Shown: positions 25,402-33,559 of the stretch, one piece after another
How positions within the stretch are numbered: position 1 is the first letter of the stretch
Layout of the letters: every line of letters begins with the position of its first letter
Assembly (NCBI GenBank): GCA_963705955.1
Contig: CAVPLH010000006.1
Span: 1,116,001 to 1,180,000, forward strand
DNA: 64,000 nucleotides
Reading direction: 5' to 3'
DNA from: WHSW01 sp963705955
Lineage (GTDB): Bacteria; Actinomycetota; Thermoleophilia; Solirubrobacterales; 70-9
Position numbers and translations under genes: made by a program
The notes under the pieces: model-generated
Databases searched by the model: none
The model's input: the letters and a program-made list of their open reading frames with translations, nothing else
Told to the model about the DNA's origin: nothing

Positions 25402-26577
25402 CTAGCCGACGACGCCCTCTGGCACGTAGGTTCGGCGCGTCTCTGCCACCGACTCGCGGTAGACATCGGCGAGCACGGCGCCTTCCTCGAGCTCCTCGCG
25501 CCGCCGCTGGGCCCCGTTTCGATCCGGCAGCTCGATCTCGAGGCCGAGCTCGTCGCGGGCCGGCGCGGTCCATTCGATCAGCCGCTCGAGCGCGCTCCGG
25601 GTCGCGATCACCTCGCGGGCAGCGAAGTCGATCTGGGTCCCCTCGAGGCCGTGGCGGATCGCCCGCCACAGGTTCTCCTCGATCTCGCGCTGGCGCAACG
25701 GCCGTCCGAGCCGGCCGTCGTCGTAGTCGAGCGCCGACTGGGCGATGCAGGCGGCGATCAGCGAGGCGAGGTTGAACGATCCCTCGCCATCGCTCTGCGC
25801 GTCGCAGATCCGCAGCTCGACCGTGCCGAAGGCGTGGTGGGGACGCACGCTCCACCACAGCTGGGTCGACTCGATGATCGTGCGGGTCTCGGTCAACAGG
25901 GCGATGAAGTCGGCGTAGGTCTTCCAGTCGCCGAACGGCTCGTGGACGCCGCAGCGGGGGAACGTCCGCGTGAAGATCTCGGTGCGGACCGAATGCAGCC
26001 CGGTGTCCCGGCCGTCCAGGAACGGCGAGTTCGCCGACAGCGCGAGCAGTGGCGGCAGCATCCCCCGCGCGTGGTCGCAGACCGCGATCGCGCGGTCCGC
26101 GTCACGGATCCCGACGTGGACATGCATGCTCCAGGTGTTGTTGCGCTGCGCCACCCAGCGCAGCTCCTCGCGGAGCAGGTTGTAGTGGTCGGTCTGGATG
26201 ATCCGCTGGTCGAGATAGCTCGCCCACGGATGGGTGCCCATCGCGGCGAGGCCGATCTCGAGCCGGTCGGCGAGCGCGAACAGCCGGGCGCGGCGCTCGC
26301 GCTGCAGCTCGACCGCCGCCGCGAACGTCTCCCCGCGTCCCGAGCGGATCTCGATCTCGGTGTCGATCAGCTCGCCGGCGGCCGACTCGGCGAGCAGGTC
26401 GTCCTCGAGGCAGGCGGCGTAGAGCTCCTCGAACCGGTGCACCAACTCCAGGCTCGAGGGGTCGACCAGCGCGAACTCCTCCTCGAGCCCGATCGTGAAG
26501 TCCCGCGAGGCCTCGAAGACCTCCCGAGCGCGGTCGAGGTCGAGGCTCTCCGAGGGCTCAGGCCTGCCCGCAGACAC
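25402..26577 (-). CDS. Carboxylate-amine ligase (glutamate-cysteine ligase 2/YbdK family)
   Basis: A 391-residue GCS2-family enzyme. TIGLEEEFALVD carries the metal-binding Glu triplet, NNTWSMHVHVGI the His-rich strand and FGTVELRICDAQSD a further active-site strand. Family members join glutamate or another carboxylate to an amine with ATP; YbdK has weak glutamate-cysteine ligase activity. In actinobacteria similar genes serve diverse amide-bond roles, so the product is uncertain. It follows rex by 3 bp and should share its mRNA, hinting at a redox-thiol connection. Confidence 0.85.
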   Translation of the reverse strand: MSAGRPEPSESLDLDRAREVFEASRDFTIGLEEEFALVDPSSLELVHRFEELYAACLEDDLLAESAAGELIDTEIEIRSGRGETFAAAVELQRERRARLFALADRLEIGLAAMGTHPWASYLDQRIIQTDHYNLLREELRWVAQRNNTWSMHVHVGIRDADRAIAVCDHARGMLPPLLALSANSPFLDGRDTGLHSVRTEIFTRTFPRCGVHEPFGDWKTYADFIALLTETRTIIESTQLWWSVRPHHAFGTVELRICDAQSDGEGSFNLASLIAACIAQSALDYDDGRLGRPLRQREIEENLWRAIRHGLEGTQIDFAAREVIATRSALERLIEWTAPARDELGLEIELPDRNGAQRRREELEEGAVLADVYRESVAETRRTYVPEGVVG

Positions 26578-26580
26578 CGA

Positions 26581-27261
26581 TCAGGCGAGGTAGAAGTAGA
26601 GCGCGTAGAGGAGGTCGACGGCGGGGCTCGAGGTGTGCACCGTGACCTCGGGCGGCACCTGGAGCAGCTGCTCGGAGTAGTTGAAGATGATCTTCACCCC
26701 GGCGGCGACGAGCTGCTCGGCCACCGCCTGCGCCGCCTGCGCCGGAACCGCGAGCACCCCGACGACGACCTCCTCGTCACGGACGATCTGGTCGAGGTCG
26801 TCGAGCGCCCGCACCGGGACCCCGCCGTACTCGTTGCCGACCAGGCTCGAATCCGCGTCGAAGATCGCCACGATCCGGAAGCCGTGGTCGGCGAAGATGT
26901 CCGAGCTCGCGATCGCCTGGCCGAGATTGCCGGCCCCGAACAGCGCGATGTTGTGCTGGCCGGACGTATGGAGGATCTTGCGTATCTCCGTGACCAGCGA
27001 GTCGACCCGGTAGCCGACCCCGCGCTTGCCGAACTTGCCGAACCCGGAGAGGTCGCGGCGGATCTGGGTCGAGTTGATGTGGGTGTACTCGGCGAGCTCC
27101 TGCGAGGAGATCGTCTCGCGACCCATCTTCCGCGCCTGGATCAGGACCTGGAGGTAGCGGGACAGCCTCGCGGCGACGCCGAGTGAGAGGCGGTCGCCGT
27201 CGGCGATCGCGTCGTCGGCCCCGCCCTCCTCGATCTGCTCGCTCACGGTCGGGTCGTTCAC
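26581..27261 (-). CDS. rex: Redox-sensing transcriptional repressor Rex
   Basis: A 226-residue protein from GTG 27261. The N-terminal winged helix has the Rex recognition region SQELAEYTHINSTQIRRDLS, and the Rossmann domain opens with ALFGAGNLGQAI. Rex dimers bind NADH versus NAD+ and repress respiratory and fermentative genes when NADH is low. Its start overlaps the stop of the glutaredoxin-like gene (GTGA). A longer upstream open frame is a shadow. Rex operators (TTGTGAANNNNTTCACAA) were not found in the window. Confidence 0.95.
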   Translation of the reverse strand: MNDPTVSEQIEEGGADDAIADGDRLSLGVAARLSRYLQVLIQARKMGRETISSQELAEYTHINSTQIRRDLSGFGKFGKRGVGYRVDSLVTEIRKILHTSGQHNIALFGAGNLGQAIASSDIFADHGFRIVAIFDADSSLVGNEYGGVPVRALDDLDQIVRDEEVVVGVLAVPAQAAQAVAEQLVAAGVKIIFNYSEQLLQVPPEVTVHTSSPAVDLLYALYFYLA

Positions 27262-27524
27262 GGCCCGACAGTATGCGCGAGCGCGGCCTCGAACGCGTCG
27301 GAGTCGAACTCGAGCTCGCTGATGATCCGTCCGCGCAGCTCGACGACGGGGATCCGCTCGAGGTACTCGGCGAGCAGCCGGTCGTCGGTCTCGATGTCGA
27401 CCTCGCGGAGCTCGATCGCCTCGACGCCGAGCAGCGCAGCGCGTGCGAGCTCGCAGAGGTGACAGCCGGGACGACCGTAGAGCGTCACCACGGCGCCCTC
27501 TGAGTGGGTCCGGGTCGCGGCCAC
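27258..27524 (-). CDS. Glutaredoxin-like protein (DUF836 type)
   Basis: About 88 residues from GTG 27524 (GTG 27491 also possible). VVTLYGRPGCHLCELARAAL has the CxxC redox motif of the glutaredoxin 2-like group, then a thioredoxin-fold beta strand VDIETDDRL and the cis-Pro segment ERIPVVELRG. It overlaps rex by 4 bp, a frequent pairing in high-GC actinobacteria. It likely reduces small disulfides; its reductant is unknown. Confidence 0.85.
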   Translation of the reverse strand: MAATRTHSEGAVVTLYGRPGCHLCELARAALLGVEAIELREVDIETDDRLLAEYLERIPVVELRGRIISELEFDSDAFEAALAHTVGP

Positions 27525-27616
27525 AGCGTGCGAGTCTAGGGCCCGCGCGGCGGGCCGGGCCCCGCGGCGGGCCCAGCCGGGCGGCGCCATGAGCGGGCGC
27601 GGCCTCGAGCTGCCCG

Positions 27617-28615
27617 TCATCGCGCTCCTTCATCGGGCCACGCGTCCCAGCCCAGGTATTCGGGGTACGGAGCGGGATCGAGGTATCGGGCCGCCGACGC
27701 GATCATCGCCGCGTTGTCGGTGCAGAGCGGCCGATCGACGAGCTTCAGCGTCATCCCGCGCTGCCCGCAGAGCTCCGCGACCCGCTCGCGCAGCGGCCCG
27801 TTCGCGGCGACGCCGCCGCCGAGCGCGACCGCGTTCCAGTCGCCGCGATCGAGCGCCCGGGCCAGCTTCGCGGTCAGCTGCGCGACGACGGCGGCCTGGA
27901 AGCTCGCGGCGAGGTCGGCGCGCCGCTCGGCGGTGCGCTCGGGTCCGAGATCTCGCGTCGCGTACAGCAGCGCGGTCTTCAATCCGCTGAAGCTGAAGTC
28001 CAGCCGCGGGTCGTCGGCCATCGCGCGCGGGAGCTCGAACGCGGCCGGATCGCCGTCGGCGGCCTGCTGCTCGATCGCGGGCCCGCCGGGATAGCCGAGC
28101 CCGAGCATCCGCGCCGCCTTGTCGAGCGCCTCGCCGGCGGCATCGTCGAGCGTCTGACCGATCACCTCGTAGGAGCCGTGCTCGCGGACCCCGGCGAGCA
28201 GCGTGTGCCCGCCACTCGCGATCAGGCACAGAAACGGCGGTTCGAGCGGGCCCGGGCCGAGGAAGTTGGCGGCGACGTGTCCGTGCAGGTGATCGACTCC
28301 GACGAGCGGCTTGCGGGTCGCCGCCGCGAGGCCCTTGGCGGTGCTGAGGCCGATCAGCAGGGCCCCGATCAGACCCGGGCCGCGAGTGACCGCGATCGCG
28401 TCGAGGTCGCCGAACCCGGCGTCGGCCTCCGCCATCGCAGCGTCGACGATCGCGTTGATGCGCTCGAGGTGGTGCCGCGCGGCGACCTCCGGGACGATGC
28501 CGCCGAAGCGAGCGTGCGCCGCGGCCTGCGAGGAGATCACGTTGGAGCGGACCGAGGCACCGTCGACGACCGCGGCGCAGGTGTCGTCGCAGCTCGTCTC
28601 GAGCGCCAGGATCAC
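27617..28615 (-). CDS. tsaD: tRNA N6-threonylcarbamoyladenosine transferase TsaD
   Basis: A 332-residue ASKHA protein. The metal-binding HLHGHVAAN (HxxxH), the nucleotide-binding ALETSCDDT at the N-terminus, CLIASGGHT and the GGGVAANGPLRE block are all present. With TsaB and TsaE it transfers threonylcarbamoyl from TC-AMP to A37 of ANN-decoding tRNAs. rimI, tsaB and tsaE lie upstream on the same strand, so the complex is nearly complete in this window; TsaC is not here. Confidence 0.96.
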   Translation of the reverse strand: MILALETSCDDTCAAVVDGASVRSNVISSQAAAHARFGGIVPEVAARHHLERINAIVDAAMAEADAGFGDLDAIAVTRGPGLIGALLIGLSTAKGLAAATRKPLVGVDHLHGHVAANFLGPGPLEPPFLCLIASGGHTLLAGVREHGSYEVIGQTLDDAAGEALDKAARMLGLGYPGGPAIEQQAADGDPAAFELPRAMADDPRLDFSFSGLKTALLYATRDLGPERTAERRADLAASFQAAVVAQLTAKLARALDRGDWNAVALGGGVAANGPLRERVAELCGQRGMTLKLVDRPLCTDNAAMIASAARYLDPAPYPEYLGWDAWPDEGAR

Positions 28616-28724
28616 GACGCCCCGCGTCCGCGGATCGCTCTCCGTTGGCGGTGGAGTCGCACTAGATGATCGAGCGACGGTATCCGGGCGTCATCCGCGT
28701 GCGTGAGGTCGTGGGATCACTCAT

Positions 28725-29213
28725 CTAGGCTTGGGCCGCGGGCGGCTCGAGCCACATGATCAGGGCGTCCTCGCCGTTGTCGTGGTAGTAGCGACGGCGG
28801 TGGCCGGCGGGGCGGAAGCCGAAGCCCTCGTACATCTCGATCGCGGCCCGGTTCGAGGTCCGCACCTCGAGCGTGAACCGGGCGTCCACGCCCGCGGCCT
28901 CGAACAGCTCGGCGATCAGCCTCGACGCGATCCCGACTCGGCGTCGTTCCGGGGTCACGGCGATGTTCATCAGGTGCCAGACATCGGCGTACCGCGAGCA
29001 GATCAGGTATCCCTCGAGCCCCTCCCGCCCGGCGATCCCGAGGCAGATCCCCGACGGCTTCGAGAGCTCGAGCACGAACATCGCCAGCGACCACGGCGTC
29101 GTGAACGAGCGGCGCTCGATCGCCAGCACCGACGGCAGGTCGCCGTAGACGAGCCGCCGCACGACCATCTCGGGGCCGGCTGCCGGGCTAGGTGTTGCGA
29201 TCTCGCTGCTCAC
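28725..29213 (-). CDS. rimI: Ribosomal protein S18-alanine N-acetyltransferase RimI-like
   Basis: A 162-residue GNAT protein. ERRSFTTPWSLAMF near the N-terminus, the acetyl-CoA loop PERRRVGIASRLI and the C-terminal NRAAIEMYEGFGFRPAG are RimI-typical. Its start lies inside the 3' end of tsaB (26-bp overlap), the common tsaB-rimI-tsaD order. RimI acetylates the N-terminus of S18 and some other proteins. Confidence 0.92.
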   Translation of the reverse strand: MSSEIATPSPAAGPEMVVRRLVYGDLPSVLAIERRSFTTPWSLAMFVLELSKPSGICLGIAGREGLEGYLICSRYADVWHLMNIAVTPERRRVGIASRLIAELFEAAGVDARFTLEVRTSNRAAIEMYEGFGFRPAGHRRRYYHDNGEDALIMWLEPPAAQA

Positions 29214-29910
29214 GCCAGAGCTCCGCGTCGGGCTTTCTCAAGTACATCGGCGTCGCCGCCTCCGGCGGGCCCGGCTCCACCTCCGCGGCCAGCGCGCAAA
29301 CGTGCCGCGCCGCCATCCGGTGCGCCGGGTCCGCGTCGGGGAGGACCTCCACGCCGACAGCCTCGAGCTGCTCCCGAAATCGTAGCGAGCCGTCACCCGC
29401 AGCCACGGCGCTCTCTCCGTGGCGCGCCAGCCTCGAGCCGAGCTCCTCGGGGCCGGCGACGAACGGCGACGCGAGCTCCTCGCCCGCCGGCCCGTAGAGC
29501 CCTGCGAAGAGCTGCCGGCGGCGCGCGTCGATCGCAGCCAGGCGGGGGCGGCGCGGGTCGGCATCCGGGGCGATCCCCCGCGCCAGCGCGGCCAGCGAGC
29601 CGACGGGCGCGACGGCGAGACCCCGAGCCTGGGAGACGGACCTGACAGTCGCGATTCCGACCCGCAGGCCCGTGAACGTCCCGGGGCCGATCCCGACCGC
29701 GATCAGACCGACGCGGCGCCATCCGCCCCCGGCCTCCGCCGCCGCCTCGATCTCGGCCAGCAGCCGCTCGGAGTGACGCGGTCGACCGCCGGCATCCGCG
29801 GCGACCGTCGTCTCGAAGACGAGCTCGCCGCCCCGCGTCAGCGCGACCGCCACGTCGCCGGTCGCGGTGTCTACACCGAGCACGCCGTCCGCTGCATCCG
29901 ACGAGATCAC
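29188..29910 (-). CDS. tsaB: tRNA t6A synthesis protein TsaB
   Basis: A 240-residue ASKHA-fold protein from GTG 29910: GVLGVDTATGDVAVAL at the start, then IAVGIGPGTFTGLRVGIATV, the hallmark TsaB segment. TsaB scaffolds TsaD and is required for t6A formation. Longer open frames upstream are shadows. Divergent from a small lipoprotein gene, sharing a 67-bp gap. Confidence 0.93.
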   Translation of the reverse strand: MISSDAADGVLGVDTATGDVAVALTRGGELVFETTVAADAGGRPRHSERLLAEIEAAAEAGGGWRRVGLIAVGIGPGTFTGLRVGIATVRSVSQARGLAVAPVGSLAALARGIAPDADPRRPRLAAIDARRRQLFAGLYGPAGEELASPFVAGPEELGSRLARHGESAVAAGDGSLRFREQLEAVGVEVLPDADPAHRMAARHVCALAAEVEPGPPEAATPMYLRKPDAELWREQRDRNT

Positions 29911-29977
29911 GGCGCCCAGATTAGGCTTCGGAGACTGCGACGCGCCGCTCCACCACGAGCCGAGGGATGACGAACAG

Positions 29978-30268
29978 ATGACGAGATCGAAGCGAAGCCT
30001 CGCCCTGTCGGCACTCGCTGCGTTGGCGATCGCCGGCAGCGGAGCCTTCGCCGCGGGGTGCGGCGACAGCACCTCCGATCAGGTCAACGACGCGATCGAC
30101 AACGCCCAGCAGCAGGCCGAGCAGATCCAGAACGACGTCCAGAACGAGCTCCAGCAGGCACGCGAAAGCGCCCGGCAGGCAGCCCGGGACGCCCAGAGCG
30201 CGGCCGACCAGGCGCTGGAGGACGCCCAGAACCAGATCGACCAGGCGCAGCAGAATGGCGGCTACTAG
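29978..30268 (+). CDS. Small coiled-coil lipoprotein
   Basis: A 96-residue protein from ATG 29978. A Lys/Arg N-region, a hydrophobic core and the lipobox FAAGC (Cys28) mark a lipoprotein. The mature part is nearly all helix, rich in Gln, Ala and Asp with repeated heptads (DNAQQQAEQIQNDVQNELQQ), i.e. a short coiled coil. Placed on the opposite strand in the middle of the t6A block. Function unknown; a cell-envelope spacer like Lpp is only analogy. Confidence 0.82.
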   Translation: MTRSKRSLALSALAALAIAGSGAFAAGCGDSTSDQVNDAIDNAQQQAEQIQNDVQNELQQARESARQAARDAQSAADQALEDAQNQIDQAQQNGGY

Positions 30269-30271
30269 GGC

Positions 30272-30709
30272 TCAGCCCGACGGCCCGGCGTCGATCTCGA
30301 TCTCGCGGCGGTCGCCCCCCGCGTGCCTGAGCTCGACCCTGAGCGCGACTCCCACCCCGTCGACGAGCCCGATCTCGCCGCCCGCCGGCGGCCATTCGAC
30401 GAACCCGATCGCGTCCCGGGTCAGGTAGTCGTCGAGCAGGCCCGGCTCCTCGTGCGCCAGCCCCTCGACGCGGTAGAGGTCGAGGTGGGAGATCGGGGTC
30501 CTGCCCGCGTAGCGGCGCCCGATCGTGAACGTCGGTGACGTCACGGGGGCGGTCACGCCGAGCGCCCGGCACGCCCCCCGGACGAGCGTCGTCTTGCCGC
30601 TCCCGAGCTCGCCACTGACCAGGACGACGTCGCCGGGCCGCAGCCTCGCGGCGAGTCGCGCTCCGAGCGCCTCGGTCGCGGCGGGCCCGTCGGAGAGCTC
30701 CACGGTCAA
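30272..30709 (-). CDS. tsaE: tRNA t6A ATPase TsaE
   Basis: A 145-residue P-loop protein: Walker A GELGSGKTTLVRG, SPTFTIGRRY as switch region and HLDLYRV as Walker B-like block, all TsaE features. It hydrolyses ATP to reset the TsaBD complex. Start at TTG 30709 (or GTG 30703) overlaps the stop of the UDG-like gene by 4 bp, so the two are co-translated. Confidence 0.94.
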   Translation of the reverse strand: MTVELSDGPAATEALGARLAARLRPGDVVLVSGELGSGKTTLVRGACRALGVTAPVTSPTFTIGRRYAGRTPISHLDLYRVEGLAHEEPGLLDDYLTRDAIGFVEWPPAGGEIGLVDGVGVALRVELRHAGGDRREIEIDAGPSG

Positions 30710-31383
30710 GCGAACAGATCGAGCTGGCTGTCGGTGTCGGGAGGTGGGGGCTCGACGGCCTCGCGCTCGGGATCGGCCGAGGACTCGAGCTCGGGCAGCG
30801 GCTCGGCGATCAGGTCCGGGAGCTTCGCGAAGTCCTCGCGAAGCGTCTCGACCAGCGACGGGGTCCGCAAGGCGGCGGCCGGGTGAAGCAGCGGGAAGAT
30901 GAACAGCGTCCGACCGGCGAGCCGGTGGACCTGGGGCGTCCCCCGGACCCGCGTTATCCCGGTCTGGCTGCCGGTCAGCTTCTTGGTCGCGAAGTTCCCG
31001 AGCGTGGCGATCACGCGCGGCTGCACCAGCTGGATCTGGCGTTCGAGATACGGCCAGCAGGCCTCGATCTCGTCCGGCTGCGGGTCGCGGTTGCCGGGTG
31101 GCCGCGACTTGAGCACGTTGGCGATGAAAACGTCGTCGCGCTTCAGTCCGATGCTCTCGAGCAGCTCGTTGAGCAGCTGACCGGCCCGGCCCACGAACGG
31201 CAGGCCCTGGCGGTCCTCCTCGGCGCCCGGGGCCTCGCCGACGAACATCAGGTCGGCGTCCGCGTCGCCGGCTCCGAAGACCGCCTTCGTACGGCCCGCG
31301 TGAAGGGGGCAGCGGGTACAGCCCGAGACCTCGCGGTAGAGCTCGATCAGCGCCTCCCGCCGGACCTCGGGGACCTCGCTCAC
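30706..31383 (-). CDS. Uracil-DNA glycosylase, family 4-like
   Basis: A 225-residue protein from GTG 31383. CTRCPLH (Cys22, Cys25) starts the Fe-S site; GEAPGAEEDRQGLPFVGRAG is the uracil-binding motif A, and HPAAALR the motif B His. A later Cys (EIEACWPYL) is the fourth ligand place, but the expected third one, usually KCRPPGNRDP, reads KSRPPGNRDP. The enzyme removes uracil from DNA; if Ser replaces a ligand, the cluster could be atypical. The C-terminal 35 residues are acidic and Pro-rich. It overlaps both neighbours by 4 bp. Confidence 0.88.
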   Translation of the reverse strand: MSEVPEVRREALIELYREVSGCTRCPLHAGRTKAVFGAGDADADLMFVGEAPGAEEDRQGLPFVGRAGQLLNELLESIGLKRDDVFIANVLKSRPPGNRDPQPDEIEACWPYLERQIQLVQPRVIATLGNFATKKLTGSQTGITRVRGTPQVHRLAGRTLFIFPLLHPAAALRTPSLVETLREDFAKLPDLIAEPLPELESSADPEREAVEPPPPDTDSQLDLFA

Positions 31384-31655
31384 CCGCCCGATCCCCCCTT
31401 GCGAGCGTCCCGCGACAGCCGCCGGTGTACCTTGAAATCGGCCTTCGCCTGCCGGTGAAGCGCGGCGTTGCGGCGCTCCTGCGCGCGCTTGGCCCGCGGT
31501 CCGCCGACCAGGTTCATCGGCCCGGCGGGAGCGGAGAGCACCCTGGTCGCCGCGGGGGCGCCGCAGGCGCGGCACTCGGCCGTCTCGGTCCCGGCCTCGG
31601 CGAGTGCTTCGAAGCGCTCGCGGCAGCTGTCACACCGGAACTCGTAGATCGGCAC
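31380..31655 (-). CDS. FmdB-family zinc-ribbon protein
   Basis: A 91-residue protein: MPIYEFRCDSCRERFEALA with CxxC, then CRACG, the FmdB zinc ribbon, then a basic helical tail (AKRAQERRNAALHRQAKADF). The family was first named for formamidase regulation but its role is unsettled. First gene of the run into UDG and tsaE. Confidence 0.88.
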   Translation of the reverse strand: MPIYEFRCDSCRERFEALAEAGTETAECRACGAPAATRVLSAPAGPMNLVGGPRAKRAQERRNAALHRQAKADFKVHRRLSRDARKGGSGG

Positions 31656-31799
31656 AGCCCGATGGTATCCACGCCCGCAGCGGCGATCGTCCCCGATTTC
31701 CCAGCTAACATCTCCCCCACGCCGCGACCCGAGAGGGCGCGGACGAGGCCGGCCCGCCGGCTACCGATCGAGAAAACCTGACGCCGTCTGGTATCTCCG

Positions 31800-32616
31800 A
31801 TGCGAGAACTGGAACGGGACCTTCCCGCCACAACCGCCACCACCGAGGCCGACCCGGCGTCGCTGGCGATCGTCGGCGCCGGCCGAGTCGGCCGATCGCT
31901 CGCCGCCGCGCTCCGGCGCCGGCGGCGCGGAGGTGCGGCTGCTCGGCCGGGGCGAGGCCGTCGGGCGGCCGGGCGCTGCTCTGCTCTGCGTGCCCGACGA
32001 GGCGATCGCCGATCTCGCCGAGGCGCTCGCAGCCGCCGCGGAGGTCCCCCGATTCGTCGGCCATACGAGCGGCGCCGCCGGGCTCGACGTGCTGGCCGCC
32101 GCAACCGAGGCCGGCGCGGCGACCTTCTCGGTACACCCGCTGCAGACCTTCCCCGACGGCGTCACCGACCTGACCGGATGCCCCTGTGCGATCTCCGGCT
32201 CCGACGACGAGGCGCTCTCCTACGCGCGGGCGCTCGCCGAGCGGCTCGGGATGCGGCCGTTCGAGGTCGACGAGCACAACCGGACCGCGTATCACGCCGC
32301 CGCCTCGATCGCGTCGAACTTCCTCGTCGCGCTCGAGGAGTCCGCGGCGGGTCTGCTCGCCCGGGTCGGGGTCGGCGAGGCGCGCGAGCTGCTCACCCCG
32401 TTGGTGCTCCGCGCCGCCGCCAACTGGGCGGAGCTCGGGCCGGGGGCGCTGACCGGCCCGATCGCCCGCGGGGACTCGGAGACTGTCCGCCGGCACCTGG
32501 TCGCTCTCCGCGAGCACGCCCCCGAGCTGATCGGGCTCTACGAGGAGCTCGCCGAGCGCGCTCGTGCGGTCGCCGCCGAGCAGGCGCCGCAGCGCACCGG
32601 GGCGATGCCGCGATGA
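31800..32616 (+). CDS. Rossmann-like DUF2520 protein next to panC (frameshifted)
   Basis: ATG 31800 leads into a Rossmann motif SLAIVGAGRVGRSLAAAL, then one extra base near 31912-31920 shifts the frame; the other frame continues with EVRLLGRGEAVG through HPLQTFPDG and AYHAAASIASNFLVAL to TGA 32616. This is the ProC-like DUF2520 family, commonly upstream of panC in actinobacteria and thought to stand in for ketopantoate reductase by some authors; that role is not demonstrated here. ATGA overlap with panC. Confidence 0.83.
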
Positions 32617-33497
32617 AGGTCGTCGGCACCAGGTCGGAGCTCCGAGCCGAGCTCGCCGAATCGCGCCGGGAGACCCGCTCGGTCGGGCTCGTGCCGACGA
32701 TGGGCGCATTGCACGCCGGCCACCGGTCGCTACTCGCCGCCGCCCGGGAGCGCTGCGAGATCGTCGTCATGAGCCTGTTCGTGAACCCCGCCCAGTTCGG
32801 TCCCGGCGAGGACTTCGCCGCCTATCCGCGCGACCGGGAGGCCGATATGCGGGTCGCCGCGGAGGCGGGTGTCGACCTCGTCTACGCGCCGCAGCCGGGT
32901 GAGGTCTATCCGGCCGGCTTCGCGACCTCCGTCGAGGTCCGGGGCGGTCTCACCGACGTGCTCGACGGTGACCCTTCCCGGCGCGGAGCGGAGCACTTCA
33001 CGGGCGTCGCGACGATCGTCGCGAAGCTCCTCAACGTGGTCGAGCCCCGGGTCGCGTTCTTCGGCCAGAAGGACGCGCAGCAGGCGGTGGTGATCCGGCG
33101 CATGGTTCGCGACCTGGACTTCCCGGTCGAGGTCGTCGTCGTGCCGACCGTCCGCGAGCCGGACGGGCTCGCGATGAGCTCGCGAAACGCATACCTCGCC
33201 GGCGAGCAGAGGACGCGGGCCGCAGCGCTGAACCGGGCGCTGAGGGCGGTCGAGGCCGCCGTTGCGGGGGGCGCGTCGAGCACCGCCGAGGCGCTCGCGG
33301 CGGCCGCCGCCGAGCTCGAGGCCGCCGGCGTCGAGCCCGAGTACATCGAGGCGCGCGACGCCGAGAGCCTGACACCGGCCGAGGACTTCAACGGGCGACC
33401 GGTGCTGGTCGCCGTCGCCGCACGGGTCGGCCCCGCGCGGTTGATCGACAACGTGGTGATCGGGACAGTCGCCGGCGACGAGCCGGGCGACCGATGA
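32613..33497 (+). CDS. panC: Pantothenate synthetase
   Basis: A 294-residue class-I-like adenylating ligase: VPTMGALHAGHRSLL (ATP-binding HxGH-like block), MSLFVNPAQFGPGEDF, FFGQKDAQQ, and MSSRNAYL (KMSKS-equivalent). It joins pantoate and beta-alanine with ATP. The ATG overlaps the DUF2520 stop (ATGA). Last residues GDEPGDR run into the small ORF 33494-33559. Confidence 0.96.
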   Translation: MKVVGTRSELRAELAESRRETRSVGLVPTMGALHAGHRSLLAAARERCEIVVMSLFVNPAQFGPGEDFAAYPRDREADMRVAAEAGVDLVYAPQPGEVYPAGFATSVEVRGGLTDVLDGDPSRRGAEHFTGVATIVAKLLNVVEPRVAFFGQKDAQQAVVIRRMVRDLDFPVEVVVVPTVREPDGLAMSSRNAYLAGEQRTRAAALNRALRAVEAAVAGGASSTAEALAAAAAELEAAGVEPEYIEARDAESLTPAEDFNGRPVLVAVAARVGPARLIDNVVIGTVAGDEPGDR

Positions 33498-33559
33498 GGA
33501 GGAACCAGATGCTGATCAGGATGCCGAAGCAGCCGTTGGCGGCGGGAGCGACGCCGTGA
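33494..33559 (+). CDS. 21-residue linking ORF between panC and panB
   Basis: ATG 33494 overlaps the panC TGA (ATGA) and its own TGA overlaps the panB GTG (GTGA), so it bridges the two exactly. It encodes MRRNQMLIRMPKQPLAAGATP. A purine-rich GAGGAGGAA just after its start could also serve as a ribosome site for a downstream start. It may be a translational coupling peptide or an incidental reading frame; I cannot decide. Confidence 0.4.
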   Translation: MRRNQMLIRMPKQPLAAGATP

